From contig NZ_CP155552.1 of NCBI RefSeq assembly GCF_036632915.2, forward strand, positions 1,488,001 through 1,552,000: a DNA stretch of 64,000 nucleotides, written 5' to 3'. This stretch comes from Faecalibacterium taiwanense. GTDB taxonomy: Bacteria; Bacillota; Clostridia; Oscillospirales; Ruminococcaceae. Below are positions 17,524-25,917 of this stretch, one piece after another (within the stretch, counting starts at the first letter, position 1; each line of letters starts with the position of its first letter). Made by a program: the position numbers and the translations under genes. The notes under the pieces are model-generated. The model saw only the letters and a program-made list of their open reading frames with translations, ran no database searches and was not told the origin of the DNA.

Positions 17524-17572
17524 CGGCAAAAAGCCCCTTTCCGCCATGGAAAATGATACGATCGTCCGGCGA

Positions 17573-17602
17573 TAGTATGCGCTGTGAAGGGCGGAAATAT
17601 CA
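17573..17602 (-). promoter_or_regulatory. Possible sigma-G-like promoter of spoIVB
   Basis: On the reverse strand TGATAT (17602-17597), 17 bp, CATACTA (17579-17573). The -10 matches the forespore sigma-G box well, the -35 only loosely. Confidence 0.3.
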
Positions 17603-17611
17603 ATGCAGTGA

Positions 17612-17640
17612 TTGACTTTTGCCGCCGGAACTGATACTAT
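17612..17640 (+). promoter_or_regulatory. Promoter of tRNA-Leu(UAG)
   Basis: TTGACT (17612-17617), 17 bp, TACTAT (17635-17640), 40 bp before the tRNA. Confidence 0.65.
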
Positions 17641-17680
17641 ATTAAGGCGGTTTGGCCGCAGCTGCAGAATAGAAGAATAC

Positions 17681-17762
17681 GCGGGTATGGTGGAATTGGC
17701 AGACGCGCAGGATTTAGGTTCCTGTGCCGCAAGGCGTGTGGGTTCGACCCCCACTACCCGCA
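17681..17762 (+). tRNA. tRNA-Leu, anticodon UAG
   Basis: The acceptor stem GCGGGTA/TACCCGC closes a cloverleaf with D-loop TGGAATTGGCAGAC, anticodon stem CAGGA/TCCTG around TTTAGGT, a variable arm and GGTTCGACCCC. The long variable arm and discriminator A are those of tRNA-Leu. CCA is not encoded. Confidence 0.95.
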
Positions 17763-17774
17763 TAAGAGAAAAAA

Positions 17775-17811
17775 CGCGATGAGTTCTCAGAATTCATCGC
17801 GCTTTCTTTTA
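17775..17811 (+). terminator. Terminator after tRNA-Leu(UAG)
   Basis: CGCGATGAG...TTCATCGCG stem followed by CTTTCTTTTA. Confidence 0.7.
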
Positions 17812-17828
17812 TATAATATATAGTGTTG

Positions 17829-17996
17829 TTCGAGGTCTGCTCCCTCGCACAAAAAGAAACCGGTACAAAATGGGTACACCCCTGATAGACATTCCTACGG
17901 GTTGGGACCCGCAGGCTAAGCAAACGCACTGTGGCTTTGCTTGCGGCATAAATGCCGCCGCCTTGTTCGAGATCCCCTCCCTCGCACAAAAAGAAA
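17829..17996 (+). repeat. Two decayed tRNA 3'-end-like direct repeats
   Basis: The 20-bp string starting CTCCCTCGCACAAAAAG occurs exactly at 17840-17859 and 17977-17996. Each copy is preceded by TTCGAG, so it resembles the T-arm and acceptor end of the nearby tRNA-Leu(GAG), but in the opposite orientation. They look like remnants of a duplicated tRNA end or of attachment sites. Confidence 0.6.
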
Positions 17997-18023
17997 AACC
18001 AGCACACAATGTGTACTGGTTTT
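17994..18023 (-). terminator. Terminator of tRNA-Leu(GAG)
   Basis: On the reverse strand the tRNA is followed by a CCAG-ACAC / GTGT-CTGG stem flanked by A5 and T5. Confidence 0.7.
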
Positions 18024-18107
18024 TGGTGCGAGGAAGGGGACTCGAACCCCCAAGGATAAACCACACGCACCTCAAACGTGCGCGTCTGCCAGTTCCGCCA
18101 CCCTCGC
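18024..18107 (-). tRNA. tRNA-Leu, anticodon GAG
   Basis: Acceptor stem GCGAGGG/TCCTCGC with encoded ACCA end, D-loop GGCGGAACTGGCAGAC, anticodon stem CACGT/GCGTG around TTGAGGT, a long variable arm and GGTTCGAGTCC. All are features of tRNA-Leu. It is transcribed toward the tRNA-Leu(UAG) gene. Confidence 0.94.
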
Positions 18108-18260
18108 ATACCGTATTGTTTTCGCAGCCCTGAAATCTCTGAGGTGAAAGACCGTGATGCGGACTGCTTGAATATATTACCACGTTCCCGGCAGATAGTC
18201 AAGCGCTTTTTCTCTTTTTAAATGAAATTTTCGGGCCGTCATTTCTTAAGAATATGTTGG

Positions 18261-18289
18261 TTGAAATGCATGGATGGGTGTGATACTAT
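18261..18289 (+). promoter_or_regulatory. Promoter of the flippase gene
   Basis: TTGAAA (18261-18266), 17 bp, TACTAT (18284-18289). The leader to the GTG at 18406 is about 110 nt with no recognised motif. Confidence 0.6.
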
Positions 18290-18405
18290 ATAACTAACTA
18301 TCTCTGCTCAGTTGTTTTGGCAGCAGGGAAGAAGATGATAAGGATACGGCGGAAATGCATTTCTGCGCAGGGTGCAGACCGACCGGTTTTTTGAAAGGAA
18401 TTTGA

Positions 18406-19872
18406 GTGGACGCAGGAATGAACGAGAAAAAAGAAAATGTTATTGTAAACGGTTTTTTCTGGCGCTTTGCAGAGCGGTGCGGTGTGCAGCTGATCTCAGC
18501 GGTGGTGTCCATCCTTCTGGCGCGCATCCTTACACCCGATGATTACGGCAAGGTGGCACTGGTGACGGTGTTCAACAATATCATGTATGTCCTGCTGGAC
18601 TGCGGCATTGGCACCGCGCTGGTGCAGAAGAAGGAAGTGGACGAGCTGGATTACTCGTCGGCGTTCTTTTTCAGCATTGTGATCAGCTTTGTGCTGTATG
18701 GGGGAATGTTCGTGGCGGCACCGTATCTGGCTGCTTTCTACAATGACCCCAGCATGACCCCGATCTTTCGCGGCATCAGCCTGACAGTGGCGGTCTGCGG
18801 CATCAAAACGATCCAGCAGGCGCATGTGACCCGGAACATGAAGTTCCAGTATTTTTTCTATTCCGCCTTTGCGGGCGCGATCGTATCCACGGTCCTGGGC
18901 CTGGGCCTTGCCTACATGGGTTTTGGAGTCTGGGCGCTGGTGGTGCAGCAGGTATCCAATATCACGGTGGACACGCTGGTGCTGTGGAAGCTGTCCTCCT
19001 GGCGGCCTAAGATGGAGTTTTCGTGGCAGCACCTGAAAGGGCTGCTCTCTTATGGCTGGAAGCTGCTGGCCTCGTCGCTGAGCAGCGTCATCTACAACAA
19101 CCTGCGCAGCCTGATCATCGGCAAGATGTACACCTCGGCGGATCTGGCGTATTACAATCAGGGCGATAACCTGACTTATAATATCGCGTCAAGCGTGGAT
19201 ACTTCCATTGAGAGCGTTTTGTTCCCGGTCATGTCCTCACTGCAGGATGACCGTGCGCAGGTCAAGAACATGACCCGCCGCTCCATCAAGACCTGTACCT
19301 ATATTATTGCGCCGGTGATGATGAGCACTGCGTTCTGTGCCGAACCGCTGGTGCGCCTGATCCTCACCGAGAAGTGGCTGCCCTGTGTGCTGTTCCTCAG
19401 GGTGTTCTGTCTGGGGTATGTGTGCTGGCCGATCATCACGGCAAACCTGAATGCAGCCAAGGCGGTGGGCCGCAGCGATCTTTACCTGAAATGTCAGCTT
19501 TTGAACGAAGGGGTGTGCATCCTTCTTCTGCTGGCAACATTCCGTGTCAGCGTCGAGGCCATTGCATATGGTATGCTGATCACGAATGTTGTGACCCAGA
19601 TCCTGGATGCACAGCTCAACAAAAAGCTGATCGGCTATGGCTATCTGGAACAGATGCGCGATATCCTGCCGACCCTGCTGCTGGCAGCGGGCGCGGGCCT
19701 GTGCATGTATCTGGTCATTTTCCTGCACCTGCCGGATCTGCTGACGGTGATCATTCAGGTGGTGGTTGGTCTGGGCATTTATCTGACAGGCTCTGCCATT
19801 CTGGAATTGGACACCTTTGAATATTTCAAGGATGTGCTGGCTCCGTCCATCCGGCAGAAGCTGAAACGCTGA
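18406..19872 (+). CDS. Oligosaccharide flippase (Wzx-like, MOP superfamily)
   Basis: A 488-residue polytopic membrane protein with about 12-14 hydrophobic segments. The N-terminal GFFWRFAERCGVQLISAVVS and ILARILTPDDYGKVALVTVF are typical of the polysaccharide-synthesis flippase family. Such proteins move lipid-linked sugar units across the membrane. The start is GTG 18406, preceded by AAAGGA at 6 bp. The ATG four codons later lacks a better site. No glycosyltransferases flank it, so the glycan is unknown. It could work with the sugar transferase at 2142, which is inference only. Confidence 0.9.
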   Translation: MDAGMNEKKENVIVNGFFWRFAERCGVQLISAVVSILLARILTPDDYGKVALVTVFNNIMYVLLDCGIGTALVQKKEVDELDYSSAFFFSIVISFVLYGGMFVAAPYLAAFYNDPSMTPIFRGISLTVAVCGIKTIQQAHVTRNMKFQYFFYSAFAGAIVSTVLGLGLAYMGFGVWALVVQQVSNITVDTLVLWKLSSWRPKMEFSWQHLKGLLSYGWKLLASSLSSVIYNNLRSLIIGKMYTSADLAYYNQGDNLTYNIASSVDTSIESVLFPVMSSLQDDRAQVKNMTRRSIKTCTYIIAPVMMSTAFCAEPLVRLILTEKWLPCVLFLRVFCLGYVCWPIITANLNAAKAVGRSDLYLKCQLLNEGVCILLLLATFRVSVEAIAYGMLITNVVTQILDAQLNKKLIGYGYLEQMRDILPTLLLAAGAGLCMYLVIFLHLPDLLTVIIQVVVGLGIYLTGSAILELDTFEYFKDVLAPSIRQKLKR

Positions 19873-19893
19873 AACCGGCATTTGGAATCGTGT

Positions 19894-19930
19894 AAAAATC
19901 CGTCGGGCGGGTGATGTCCGACGGATTTTT
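19894..19930 (+). terminator. Terminator of the flippase gene
   Basis: AAAAATCCGTCGG and CCGACGGATTTTT form a long stem. Confidence 0.85.
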
Positions 19931-19985
19931 GTTCTTTTTGTCTAAAGTATACAAGAAGAAACATTAAAAACCGGCAAAGCGACCA

Positions 19986-20014
19986 TTGAAAAAACGCAAC
20001 TGATATACTAGAAT
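19986..20014 (+). promoter_or_regulatory. Promoter of uxuAB
   Basis: TTGAAA (19986-19991), 17 bp, TAGAAT (20009-20014). AACATT and ACCATT lie 22 bp apart just upstream and could belong to an activator site. Confidence 0.5.
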
Positions 20015-20087
20015 ATAAGTACAAGAGCGCGGCACACGGCTGCGCGGAAAATGCAAAGCAGAAAATATAAAACAGGAGGATTTTCCT

Positions 20088-21188
20088 ATGCCTATGAAAA
20101 TGGGTTGGCGCTGGTATGGCGAGGGCAACGATCCCATCAGCCTGAGCGACATCAAGCAGATCCCCGGCGTGACCAGCATCGTCTGGGCGCTGCACGACAA
20201 GATGCCCGGCGAGATCTGGGAGATCGACGAGATCCAGAAGGTAGCCGATCAGATCCACGCCTACGGCTTTGACATGGACGTGGTCGAGTCGGTCAACGTC
20301 CACGATGACATCAAGATCGGCCTGCCCACCCGCGACAAGTACATCGAGAACTACAAGCAGTGCATCCGCAATCTGTCCAAGTTCGGTGTCAAGGTCATCT
20401 GCTACAACTTCATGCCGGTGTTCGACTGGACCCGTACCGATCTGTTCCACCCCGTGGGCGACGGCTCCACTGCACTGTTCTATGAGAAGGACAAGATCAA
20501 GGGCGATTACAAGGCTATGGCTGAGTACATCATGTCCTTCACTGAGAAGTATAACATGACCTTCCCCGGCTGGGAGCCGGAGCGCATGGCAAAGCTGGAC
20601 GAGCTGTTCAAGGCTTACGCCCCTGTCACCAAGGAAAAGCTGTGGGAAAACCTGAAGTACTTCCTGGAAGCACTGATGCCCACCTGCCATGAGTGCGGCA
20701 TCAAAATGGCTATCCATCAGGATGATCCCCCTTGGGATATCTTCGGCCTGCCCCGTCTGCTGGTGGATGCTGAGAGCATCGACCGCTTCCTGAGCATGGT
20801 GGATGATCCGTACAACTGCCTGACCCTGTGCACCGGCAGCCTGAACGCAAACCCCAACAACAACTGTGCCGAGATCGTGCGCAAGCACTGCGACCGCATT
20901 GCCTTTGGTCACATCCGCAACATCCACCACTTCCCCAACGGCGACTTCTCCGAGGCTGCTCACCGCGACTGCTGCGGCGAGACCGGCATCATCGAGGTGC
21001 TGCGTGCTTACCATGACTGCGGCTTTGAGGGCTACATCCGTCCCGACCACGGCCGTCAGCTGTGGGAGGAAGGCCCCGGCAACTGCCGCCCTGGTTACGG
21101 CAAGTATGACCGTGCTCTGGGCGTTCAGTACATGCTGGGTGTCTGGGATCTGCTGGATCGTCTGGATGAAGAGAAAAAGAAGGGCTGA
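20088..21188 (+). CDS. uxuA: Mannonate dehydratase
   Basis: A 366-residue metal-dependent enzyme converting D-mannonate to 2-keto-3-deoxy-D-gluconate in hexuronate breakdown. It is a TIM barrel with the family start MKMGWRWYGEGNDPISL, the metal-site stretch IHQDDPPWDIFGLPR, FGHIRNIHHF and GYIRPDHGRQLW. AGGAGG precedes the ATG. uxuB follows after 5 bp, so the two are co-transcribed. The adjoining TRAP transporter genes suggest uptake of glucuronate, galacturonate or their keto forms. Confidence 0.96.
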   Translation: MPMKMGWRWYGEGNDPISLSDIKQIPGVTSIVWALHDKMPGEIWEIDEIQKVADQIHAYGFDMDVVESVNVHDDIKIGLPTRDKYIENYKQCIRNLSKFGVKVICYNFMPVFDWTRTDLFHPVGDGSTALFYEKDKIKGDYKAMAEYIMSFTEKYNMTFPGWEPERMAKLDELFKAYAPVTKEKLWENLKYFLEALMPTCHECGIKMAIHQDDPPWDIFGLPRLLVDAESIDRFLSMVDDPYNCLTLCTGSLNANPNNNCAEIVRKHCDRIAFGHIRNIHHFPNGDFSEAAHRDCCGETGIIEVLRAYHDCGFEGYIRPDHGRQLWEEGPGNCRPGYGKYDRALGVQYMLGVWDLLDRLDEEKKKG

Positions 21189-21193
21189 TAAAT

Positions 21194-22780
21194 ATGAAGC
21201 TGTCTGAGATCAAAAACGGCAATCTGTCCGCCGAGTGGGCAGAGAAGGGCTATGAGCTGCCCAAATTCGATATCGAGGCTGTCAAGGCCAAGACCCACGC
21301 CGAACCCACCTGGGTGCACTTCGGCGCAGGCAATATCTTCCGTGCATTCCCGGCTGCCATCCTGAACGATGCGCTGAACACCGGCAAGTATGACCGCGGT
21401 GTCATCGTGGCCGAGAGCTTTGACTACGAGATCATCGACAAGGCTTATCGTCCCTACGACAATATGAGCCTGCTGGTCTGCCTGAAGTCCACCGGCGAGA
21501 TCGAGAAGAAGGTGGTGGCTTCCGTTACCGAGAGCCTGAAGGCTGACTACTCCTTCGGCGAGGACTGGGCACGTCTGGTGGAGATCTTCCAGAACCCCAG
21601 CCTGCAGATGATCTCCTTCACCATCACCGAGAAGGGCTACGGCGTTGCTCCTGCTGATCTGGAACGCGGCCTGACCCCCGTGCTGGCCATGGGCAAGGTC
21701 ACTGCTCTGCTGTACGAACGCTTCAAGGCCGGCAAGCTGCCCCTGACCGTCCAGAGCATGGATAACTGCTCCCACAACGGCGATAAGGTCAAGAACGCTG
21801 TCCACGCCTATGCTGCCAAGTGGGTGGAGCAGGGTCTGGTGCCCGCCGAGTTCCTGGCCTATGTGCAGGACGAGACCAAGATCACCTTCCCGTGGAGCAT
21901 GATCGACAAGATCACCCCGCGCCCGGATGCCAAGGTCCAGCAGATGCTGGCCGACGACGGCTTTGAGGACAACTACACCATCGTCACCGAGAAGCACACC
22001 TTCACCGCTCCCTTCGTCAACGCCGAGGAGACCCAGTACCTGTGCATCGAGGATCACTACACCAATGGCCGTCCTCCGCTGGAGCTGGGCGGTGTGCTGT
22101 ACTGCGACCGCGAGACCGTGGACAAGATCGAGAAGATGAAGGTGTGCACCTGCCTGAACCCGCTGCACACTGCCATGTCCATCTATGGCTGCATGCTGGG
22201 TTACACCCTCATCTCCGCCGAGATGGCCGATGAAGACCTGCGTGCCTTCATCCAGAAGATCGGTTACATCGAGGCAATGCCTGTGGTCGTTGATCCCGGC
22301 GTGCTGAACCCCTACGAGTTCATCGGCGCTGTCATCAACCGCCGTCTGCCCAACCCCTTCATGCCGGATGCTCCCCAGCGTATCGCAACCGATACCTCCC
22401 AGAAGCTGGCCATCCGCTTTGGTGAGACCATCAAGGCCTACGAGGCACGCGGTCTGGACAAGAGCAACCTGATCCTGATCCCGCTGGTGCTGGCAGGCTA
22501 CGCCCGCTACCTGAAGGGCATCGATGACAACGGTCAGGCCTTTGAGCCTTCCACCGATCCGCTGCTGACTGAGCTGCAGGCCATCGTTGCTCCGCTGGAG
22601 GTCAAGGAAGGCGAGCAGGACTTCAGCTGCCTGAAGAAGCTGTACAGCCGTGTTGACGTGTTCGGCGTGGATCTGTATGCCGTTGGTCTGGGCGAGAAGA
22701 TCGAGGCAATGGCCAAGGAGCTGTTTGCAGGCCCCGGCGCTGTGCGCAAGACCCTGCACAAGTATACGCTTGCCCGCTGA
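21194..22780 (+). CDS. uxuB: Fructuronate reductase (mannitol dehydrogenase family)
   Basis: A 528-residue long-chain polyol dehydrogenase that links D-fructuronate and D-mannonate using NAD(H). The N-terminal nucleotide fold shows WVHFGAGNIFRAF. The catalytic region has KMKVCTCLNPLHTAMS, the K-x5-N-x2-H arrangement of the family. A tagaturonate reductase (UxaB-like) role is not excluded by sequence, but pairing with uxuA favours fructuronate. It lies 5 bp after uxuA. Two terminator-like hairpins follow. Confidence 0.93.
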   Translation: MKLSEIKNGNLSAEWAEKGYELPKFDIEAVKAKTHAEPTWVHFGAGNIFRAFPAAILNDALNTGKYDRGVIVAESFDYEIIDKAYRPYDNMSLLVCLKSTGEIEKKVVASVTESLKADYSFGEDWARLVEIFQNPSLQMISFTITEKGYGVAPADLERGLTPVLAMGKVTALLYERFKAGKLPLTVQSMDNCSHNGDKVKNAVHAYAAKWVEQGLVPAEFLAYVQDETKITFPWSMIDKITPRPDAKVQQMLADDGFEDNYTIVTEKHTFTAPFVNAEETQYLCIEDHYTNGRPPLELGGVLYCDRETVDKIEKMKVCTCLNPLHTAMSIYGCMLGYTLISAEMADEDLRAFIQKIGYIEAMPVVVDPGVLNPYEFIGAVINRRLPNPFMPDAPQRIATDTSQKLAIRFGETIKAYEARGLDKSNLILIPLVLAGYARYLKGIDDNGQAFEPSTDPLLTELQAIVAPLEVKEGEQDFSCLKKLYSRVDVFGVDLYAVGLGEKIEAMAKELFAGPGAVRKTLHKYTLAR

Positions 22781-22812
22781 TCGGCTGACGCAATAACATA
22801 AGCTATCTTCGC

Positions 22813-22850
22813 ACCCGCGCTGCGCTTTGCTTTGCCGCAGCGTGGGTCTT
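22813..22850 (+). terminator. First terminator after uxuB
   Basis: ACCCGCGCTGCG and CGCAGCGTGGGT stem, then CTTTATA. Confidence 0.6.
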
Positions 22851-22860
22851 TATAAAAGAA

Positions 22861-22896
22861 AAGAACTGCTGAACGAAATGTCAGCAGTTCTTTTTT
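22861..22896. terminator. Second, bidirectional terminator after uxuB
   Basis: AAGAACTGCTGA and TCAGCAGTTCTT stem followed by TTTT. It also ends the convergent YcxB-like gene. Confidence 0.85.
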
Positions 22897-22916
22897 GCGT
22901 GTGCATATTTTTGGGT

Positions 22917-23450
22917 TTAGCCTTTTCTGCAGTCGTGCAGCTTTTCTTTGGGCAGGATGCCGGCCAAAAACTTCCACACCGCTTCCATGCGGTCGTTCAG
23001 TAAGTAAGCTTTCTCTTTCTCTACGTAGAGGTACACCGCATTGTCCGTGCGGTAGGCGCAGTAAAAGCTGTCCCATGCGTGGCGGCTGGTGGGTTCGGGC
23101 TTGTCCTGCTGGCCGTACATCCACACAGCAATGCCGGTGTCGGCCAGCTCCACACGGTAGAAGGCACGCGGCAGGTGCATCTGTTTGATCTGCCGGGAAA
23201 CGCTGCGGAAGAACGAGTAAAAGTAGCTCACCGGCAGGCCGATGCCCACAATGGCAAGCACAGCAGCCAGCAGCCCGGCACCCGAGCGCTTGCCCAGCTG
23301 CGAAAGGCAGACGGCGGCAAAAGCCAGCATGATGGCGGCAAAAACAGCGGGACGCAGCCATGCTTTGCGGTGATGGAATGCATCGAACACGGCAAAATCG
23401 CGGAAGCCCTGCTCACCCATGGTGGTGGAAACGGAGATGGTCTGGGACAT
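22917..23450 (-). CDS. YcxB-like family membrane protein
   Basis: A 177-residue protein with two adjacent membrane segments (about 36-52 and 60-78, AVFAAIMLAFAAVC and AAVLAIVGIGLPVSY). A cytoplasmic C-terminal domain carries the YcxB-like pattern WDSFYCAYRTDNAVYLYVEK followed by AYLLNDR. The function is unknown in the family. Start ATG 23450 has AAAGGAGG upstream. It sits convergent to uxuB and divergent from the sensor kinase gene. Confidence 0.8.
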   Translation of the reverse strand: MSQTISVSTTMGEQGFRDFAVFDAFHHRKAWLRPAVFAAIMLAFAAVCLSQLGKRSGAGLLAAVLAIVGIGLPVSYFYSFFRSVSRQIKQMHLPRAFYRVELADTGIAVWMYGQQDKPEPTSRHAWDSFYCAYRTDNAVYLYVEKEKAYLLNDRMEAVWKFLAGILPKEKLHDCRKG

Positions 23451-23587
23451 AAAGTCGCCTCCTTTGTATTTATAGGCATCGTACCACAATTGCGCGGTTT
23501 AGGCAAGAGAAAAACATGCAAACCTTGCCAATCCGGCCCAAAGCGTGGTACAATAAATCGTTACCAAACGAAAGGAGGCGGCAGGCT

Positions 23588-25111
23588 TTGCAGCACCGCA
23601 AGCGGCAGATCACCCTCAAGCAGCGCATGGGCTTGTGTCTGGCAGCATTTTTTGCGGCCTTTGCCATGCAGCTTACGCTCAATGGCTACCAGTCCAGAGC
23701 AGTGCAGGCAGTACAGGACGCGCAGATGGGCTGCTTCAACGCCATCAGCCGCTTTCAGGGCGGTGTGGAAAGCTCTATTTCCGTGCTGGAGAACTACCGC
23801 TGGGAGAACAGCGAGCCGGAGGAGATCATTGACCGGCTGCAGTCGGCATCTTCCACCTGCAACGCATGGCTCTGGCGCATCGGTACCAGCCTGAACAGTC
23901 TGGAAAGCGTCAGCGATGAGCAGTGGGTGCTCTACAGCGCAGTGGATACGGTCTATCAGACCTACACCGGCCTGCTGGATGAGCTGGAAAACGACCTGCT
24001 CAGCGGCAACGATGCCGCAGCTTCCCAGCTGTATTATGCAAAGGTGGTGCCCTGCGGCGATTACCTGAGCCAGTACACCCTGCAATTGCTGGAAACCGCC
24101 ATTCAGGATTCCCAGACCACCTACACCACCATCTCGGCCCTGAACGAGCGCATCACCATGCTGCAGACGGTGGTGGTGGCGCTGTGCGTGGCGCTGGGCT
24201 GCGTTACCGGTTTGCTGGTCATGCGTCTGCTCACGCCGGTGCAGCAGATGATTGCAGCCTCCCGCGCCATTGGCAAAAGTGAGTTCGACACCCCGGACAT
24301 CCCGCTGCCCAAGCAGACGGAGATCGCTCAGCTGGCCGAGTCCTTCAACATCATGAAGCACTCCATGGCCCAGCAGGTGACCACCCTGCAGGAGAAAAAC
24401 GAAATCGAGCGGGAGCTGCACCGCCAGAAGACCGAAGCACTGGAGCTGCAGAACCGCATGGAGCGCAGCCGGCTGCAGCAGCTGCGCAGCCAGATCGACC
24501 CGCACTTTCTGTTCAACACCCTGAATGTGATCCAGCAGACCGCCGGTACCGAGACGGCCTACCGTACGCAGGCGCTCATCATGGCGCTTTCGCACCTGCT
24601 GCGCTATAGCCTGATGAGCAACGATGAACAGGTGCCGCTCTCCCGTGAGGTGCGCATCGTGGATGAATATTACTCCATCTACCATGTCCGCTTTGGTGAG
24701 CGGGTGCGTATGGAGTGGCGCATTTCCGATTCGCTGGATCTTACCGAGACCATGGTGCCGTCCTTTATTTTACAGCCCATCGTGGAAAATGCCTTCAAGC
24801 ACGGCATCTGCCCCAAAGAGGAGGGCGGTGTGGTGCGCATCCGCGTGAACCCTCTGCGGGAGAAGGGACTGCTGTGCATCCGCGTGGTGGATAACGGCGT
24901 GGGCATCCAGCCGGATCAATTACGACAGCTGCGCGGGGCGCTCAGCCAGCCCGGTGAGCGCTGGGAGCATATCGGCATTTATAATGTTGCGGCCCGCCTG
25001 CGTCTGCTGGATCGGAACAGCCGCTTTGTGATACGGTCCCATCCGGGACGCGGTACGGCGGTGGTGCTGTATCTGCCATTGGTGGAGAATGAGGAGGAGT
25101 TTGAGGAATGA
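23588..25111 (+). CDS. Sensor histidine kinase, LytS/YesM type
   Basis: About 507 residues: a membrane segment at the N-terminus (MGLCLAAFFAAFAMQLTL), an extracytoplasmic helical region (about 45-195) and a second membrane segment (VVVALCVALGCVTGLLVM). HAMP, a coiled coil, the His_kinase domain (SQIDPHFLFNTLN, phospho-His) and an HATPase domain (PIVENAFKHG, VVDNGVGIQ) follow. Start TTG 23588 is chosen for AAAGGAGG 8 bp before it. The frame opens at an ATG 24 codons earlier with no ribosome site. Its stop overlaps the regulator gene by 4 bp. The location suggests it senses uronates or related sugars. Confidence 0.93.
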   Translation: MQHRKRQITLKQRMGLCLAAFFAAFAMQLTLNGYQSRAVQAVQDAQMGCFNAISRFQGGVESSISVLENYRWENSEPEEIIDRLQSASSTCNAWLWRIGTSLNSLESVSDEQWVLYSAVDTVYQTYTGLLDELENDLLSGNDAAASQLYYAKVVPCGDYLSQYTLQLLETAIQDSQTTYTTISALNERITMLQTVVVALCVALGCVTGLLVMRLLTPVQQMIAASRAIGKSEFDTPDIPLPKQTEIAQLAESFNIMKHSMAQQVTTLQEKNEIERELHRQKTEALELQNRMERSRLQQLRSQIDPHFLFNTLNVIQQTAGTETAYRTQALIMALSHLLRYSLMSNDEQVPLSREVRIVDEYYSIYHVRFGERVRMEWRISDSLDLTETMVPSFILQPIVENAFKHGICPKEEGGVVRIRVNPLREKGLLCIRVVDNGVGIQPDQLRQLRGALSQPGERWEHIGIYNVAARLRLLDRNSRFVIRSHPGRGTAVVLYLPLVENEEEFEE

Positions 25112-25917
25112 TTCGTCTGTTGATCGCGGATGATGAAGCACTGGAACGGGAAACGCTGGCGGACATCGTGGCCCGCCGCTTTGAGCACGAAGTGACCATC
25201 GAGACTGCCGAGAACGGCCGCAAGGCAGCGGATACGGCGGTGCTGTGGGGCGCAGACCTGATCCTGATGGACATTGAGATGCCCGGTATGAACGGTCTGG
25301 ATGCAGCCCGCGCCGTGCTGGAACAGCGCCCGGAGTGCAAGGTGATCTTTGTTACGGCCTACAGTCTGTTCCAGTACGCCCACGAGGCCATGCATCTGGG
25401 TGCCTGCGATTATCTGCTCAAGCCGGTGAACCCGGACGAAGTGGAAGCTTCCATCCGCAAGGCCATCCGTCAGATCGAGGCGGGCCGCCGCCTTGCAGAG
25501 CTGGCTCCGGTGGAACCGGAGCCGGAAGCTGACCCGGAGAGCGATGCCGCCGAAGCAGGGGAGAACGACCGCAATGCACTGGTCATGGCCCATGTGCGCA
25601 AGTATATGGAGGATAACTATATGTTCGACCTCTCGCTGGACAGTGTGAGCGAGATCCTGCATATCAGCCCGGCGTATCTCTCGGCACAGTTCAAGAAGTA
25701 CCAGAAGATGAACTTTCTGGACTGCCTGACCGAGCTGCGTATCAACGCTGCCAAGGAGCTGCTCACCGACCCGTTCCGTTCGGCAGCAGAGGTAGCTTCC
25801 ATGGTGGGCTACGAGGATTCCAGCTATTTTGCCCGCACCTTTAAAAAACGCACCGGCATGACCCCCACCCAGTACCGCAGGGAAGCGGCCAAGGCTGCAC
25901 GGGAGGCCCGTCTGTGA
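25108..25917 (+). CDS. AraC-type response regulator (YesN-like)
   Basis: A 269-residue protein with a receiver domain at 1-120 (acidic DDE start, phospho-Asp in LILMDIEMPGMNG, conserved Lys in YLLKPVNPDE). An acidic linker follows (about 132-150), then two AraC helix-turn-helix motifs (YMFDLSLDSVSEILHISPAY and VASMVGYEDSSYFARTFKK). It is coupled by 4-bp overlaps to the kinase before it and the binding protein after it. The likely targets are the uxuAB and dctPQM promoters, which is inference from location. Confidence 0.93.
   Translation: MIRLLIADDEALERETLADIVARRFEHEVTIETAENGRKAADTAVLWGADLILMDIEMPGMNGLDAARAVLEQRPECKVIFVTAYSLFQYAHEAMHLGACDYLLKPVNPDEVEASIRKAIRQIEAGRRLAELAPVEPEPEADPESDAAEAGENDRNALVMAHVRKYMEDNYMFDLSLDSVSEILHISPAYLSAQFKKYQKMNFLDCLTELRINAAKELLTDPFRSAAEVASMVGYEDSSYFARTFKKRTGMTPTQYRREAAKAAREARL

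Noticed and set aside
17714..18202. Reverse frames spanning both tRNA-Leu genes
   Set aside because: They translate tRNA sequence. The tRNA folds are unambiguous.
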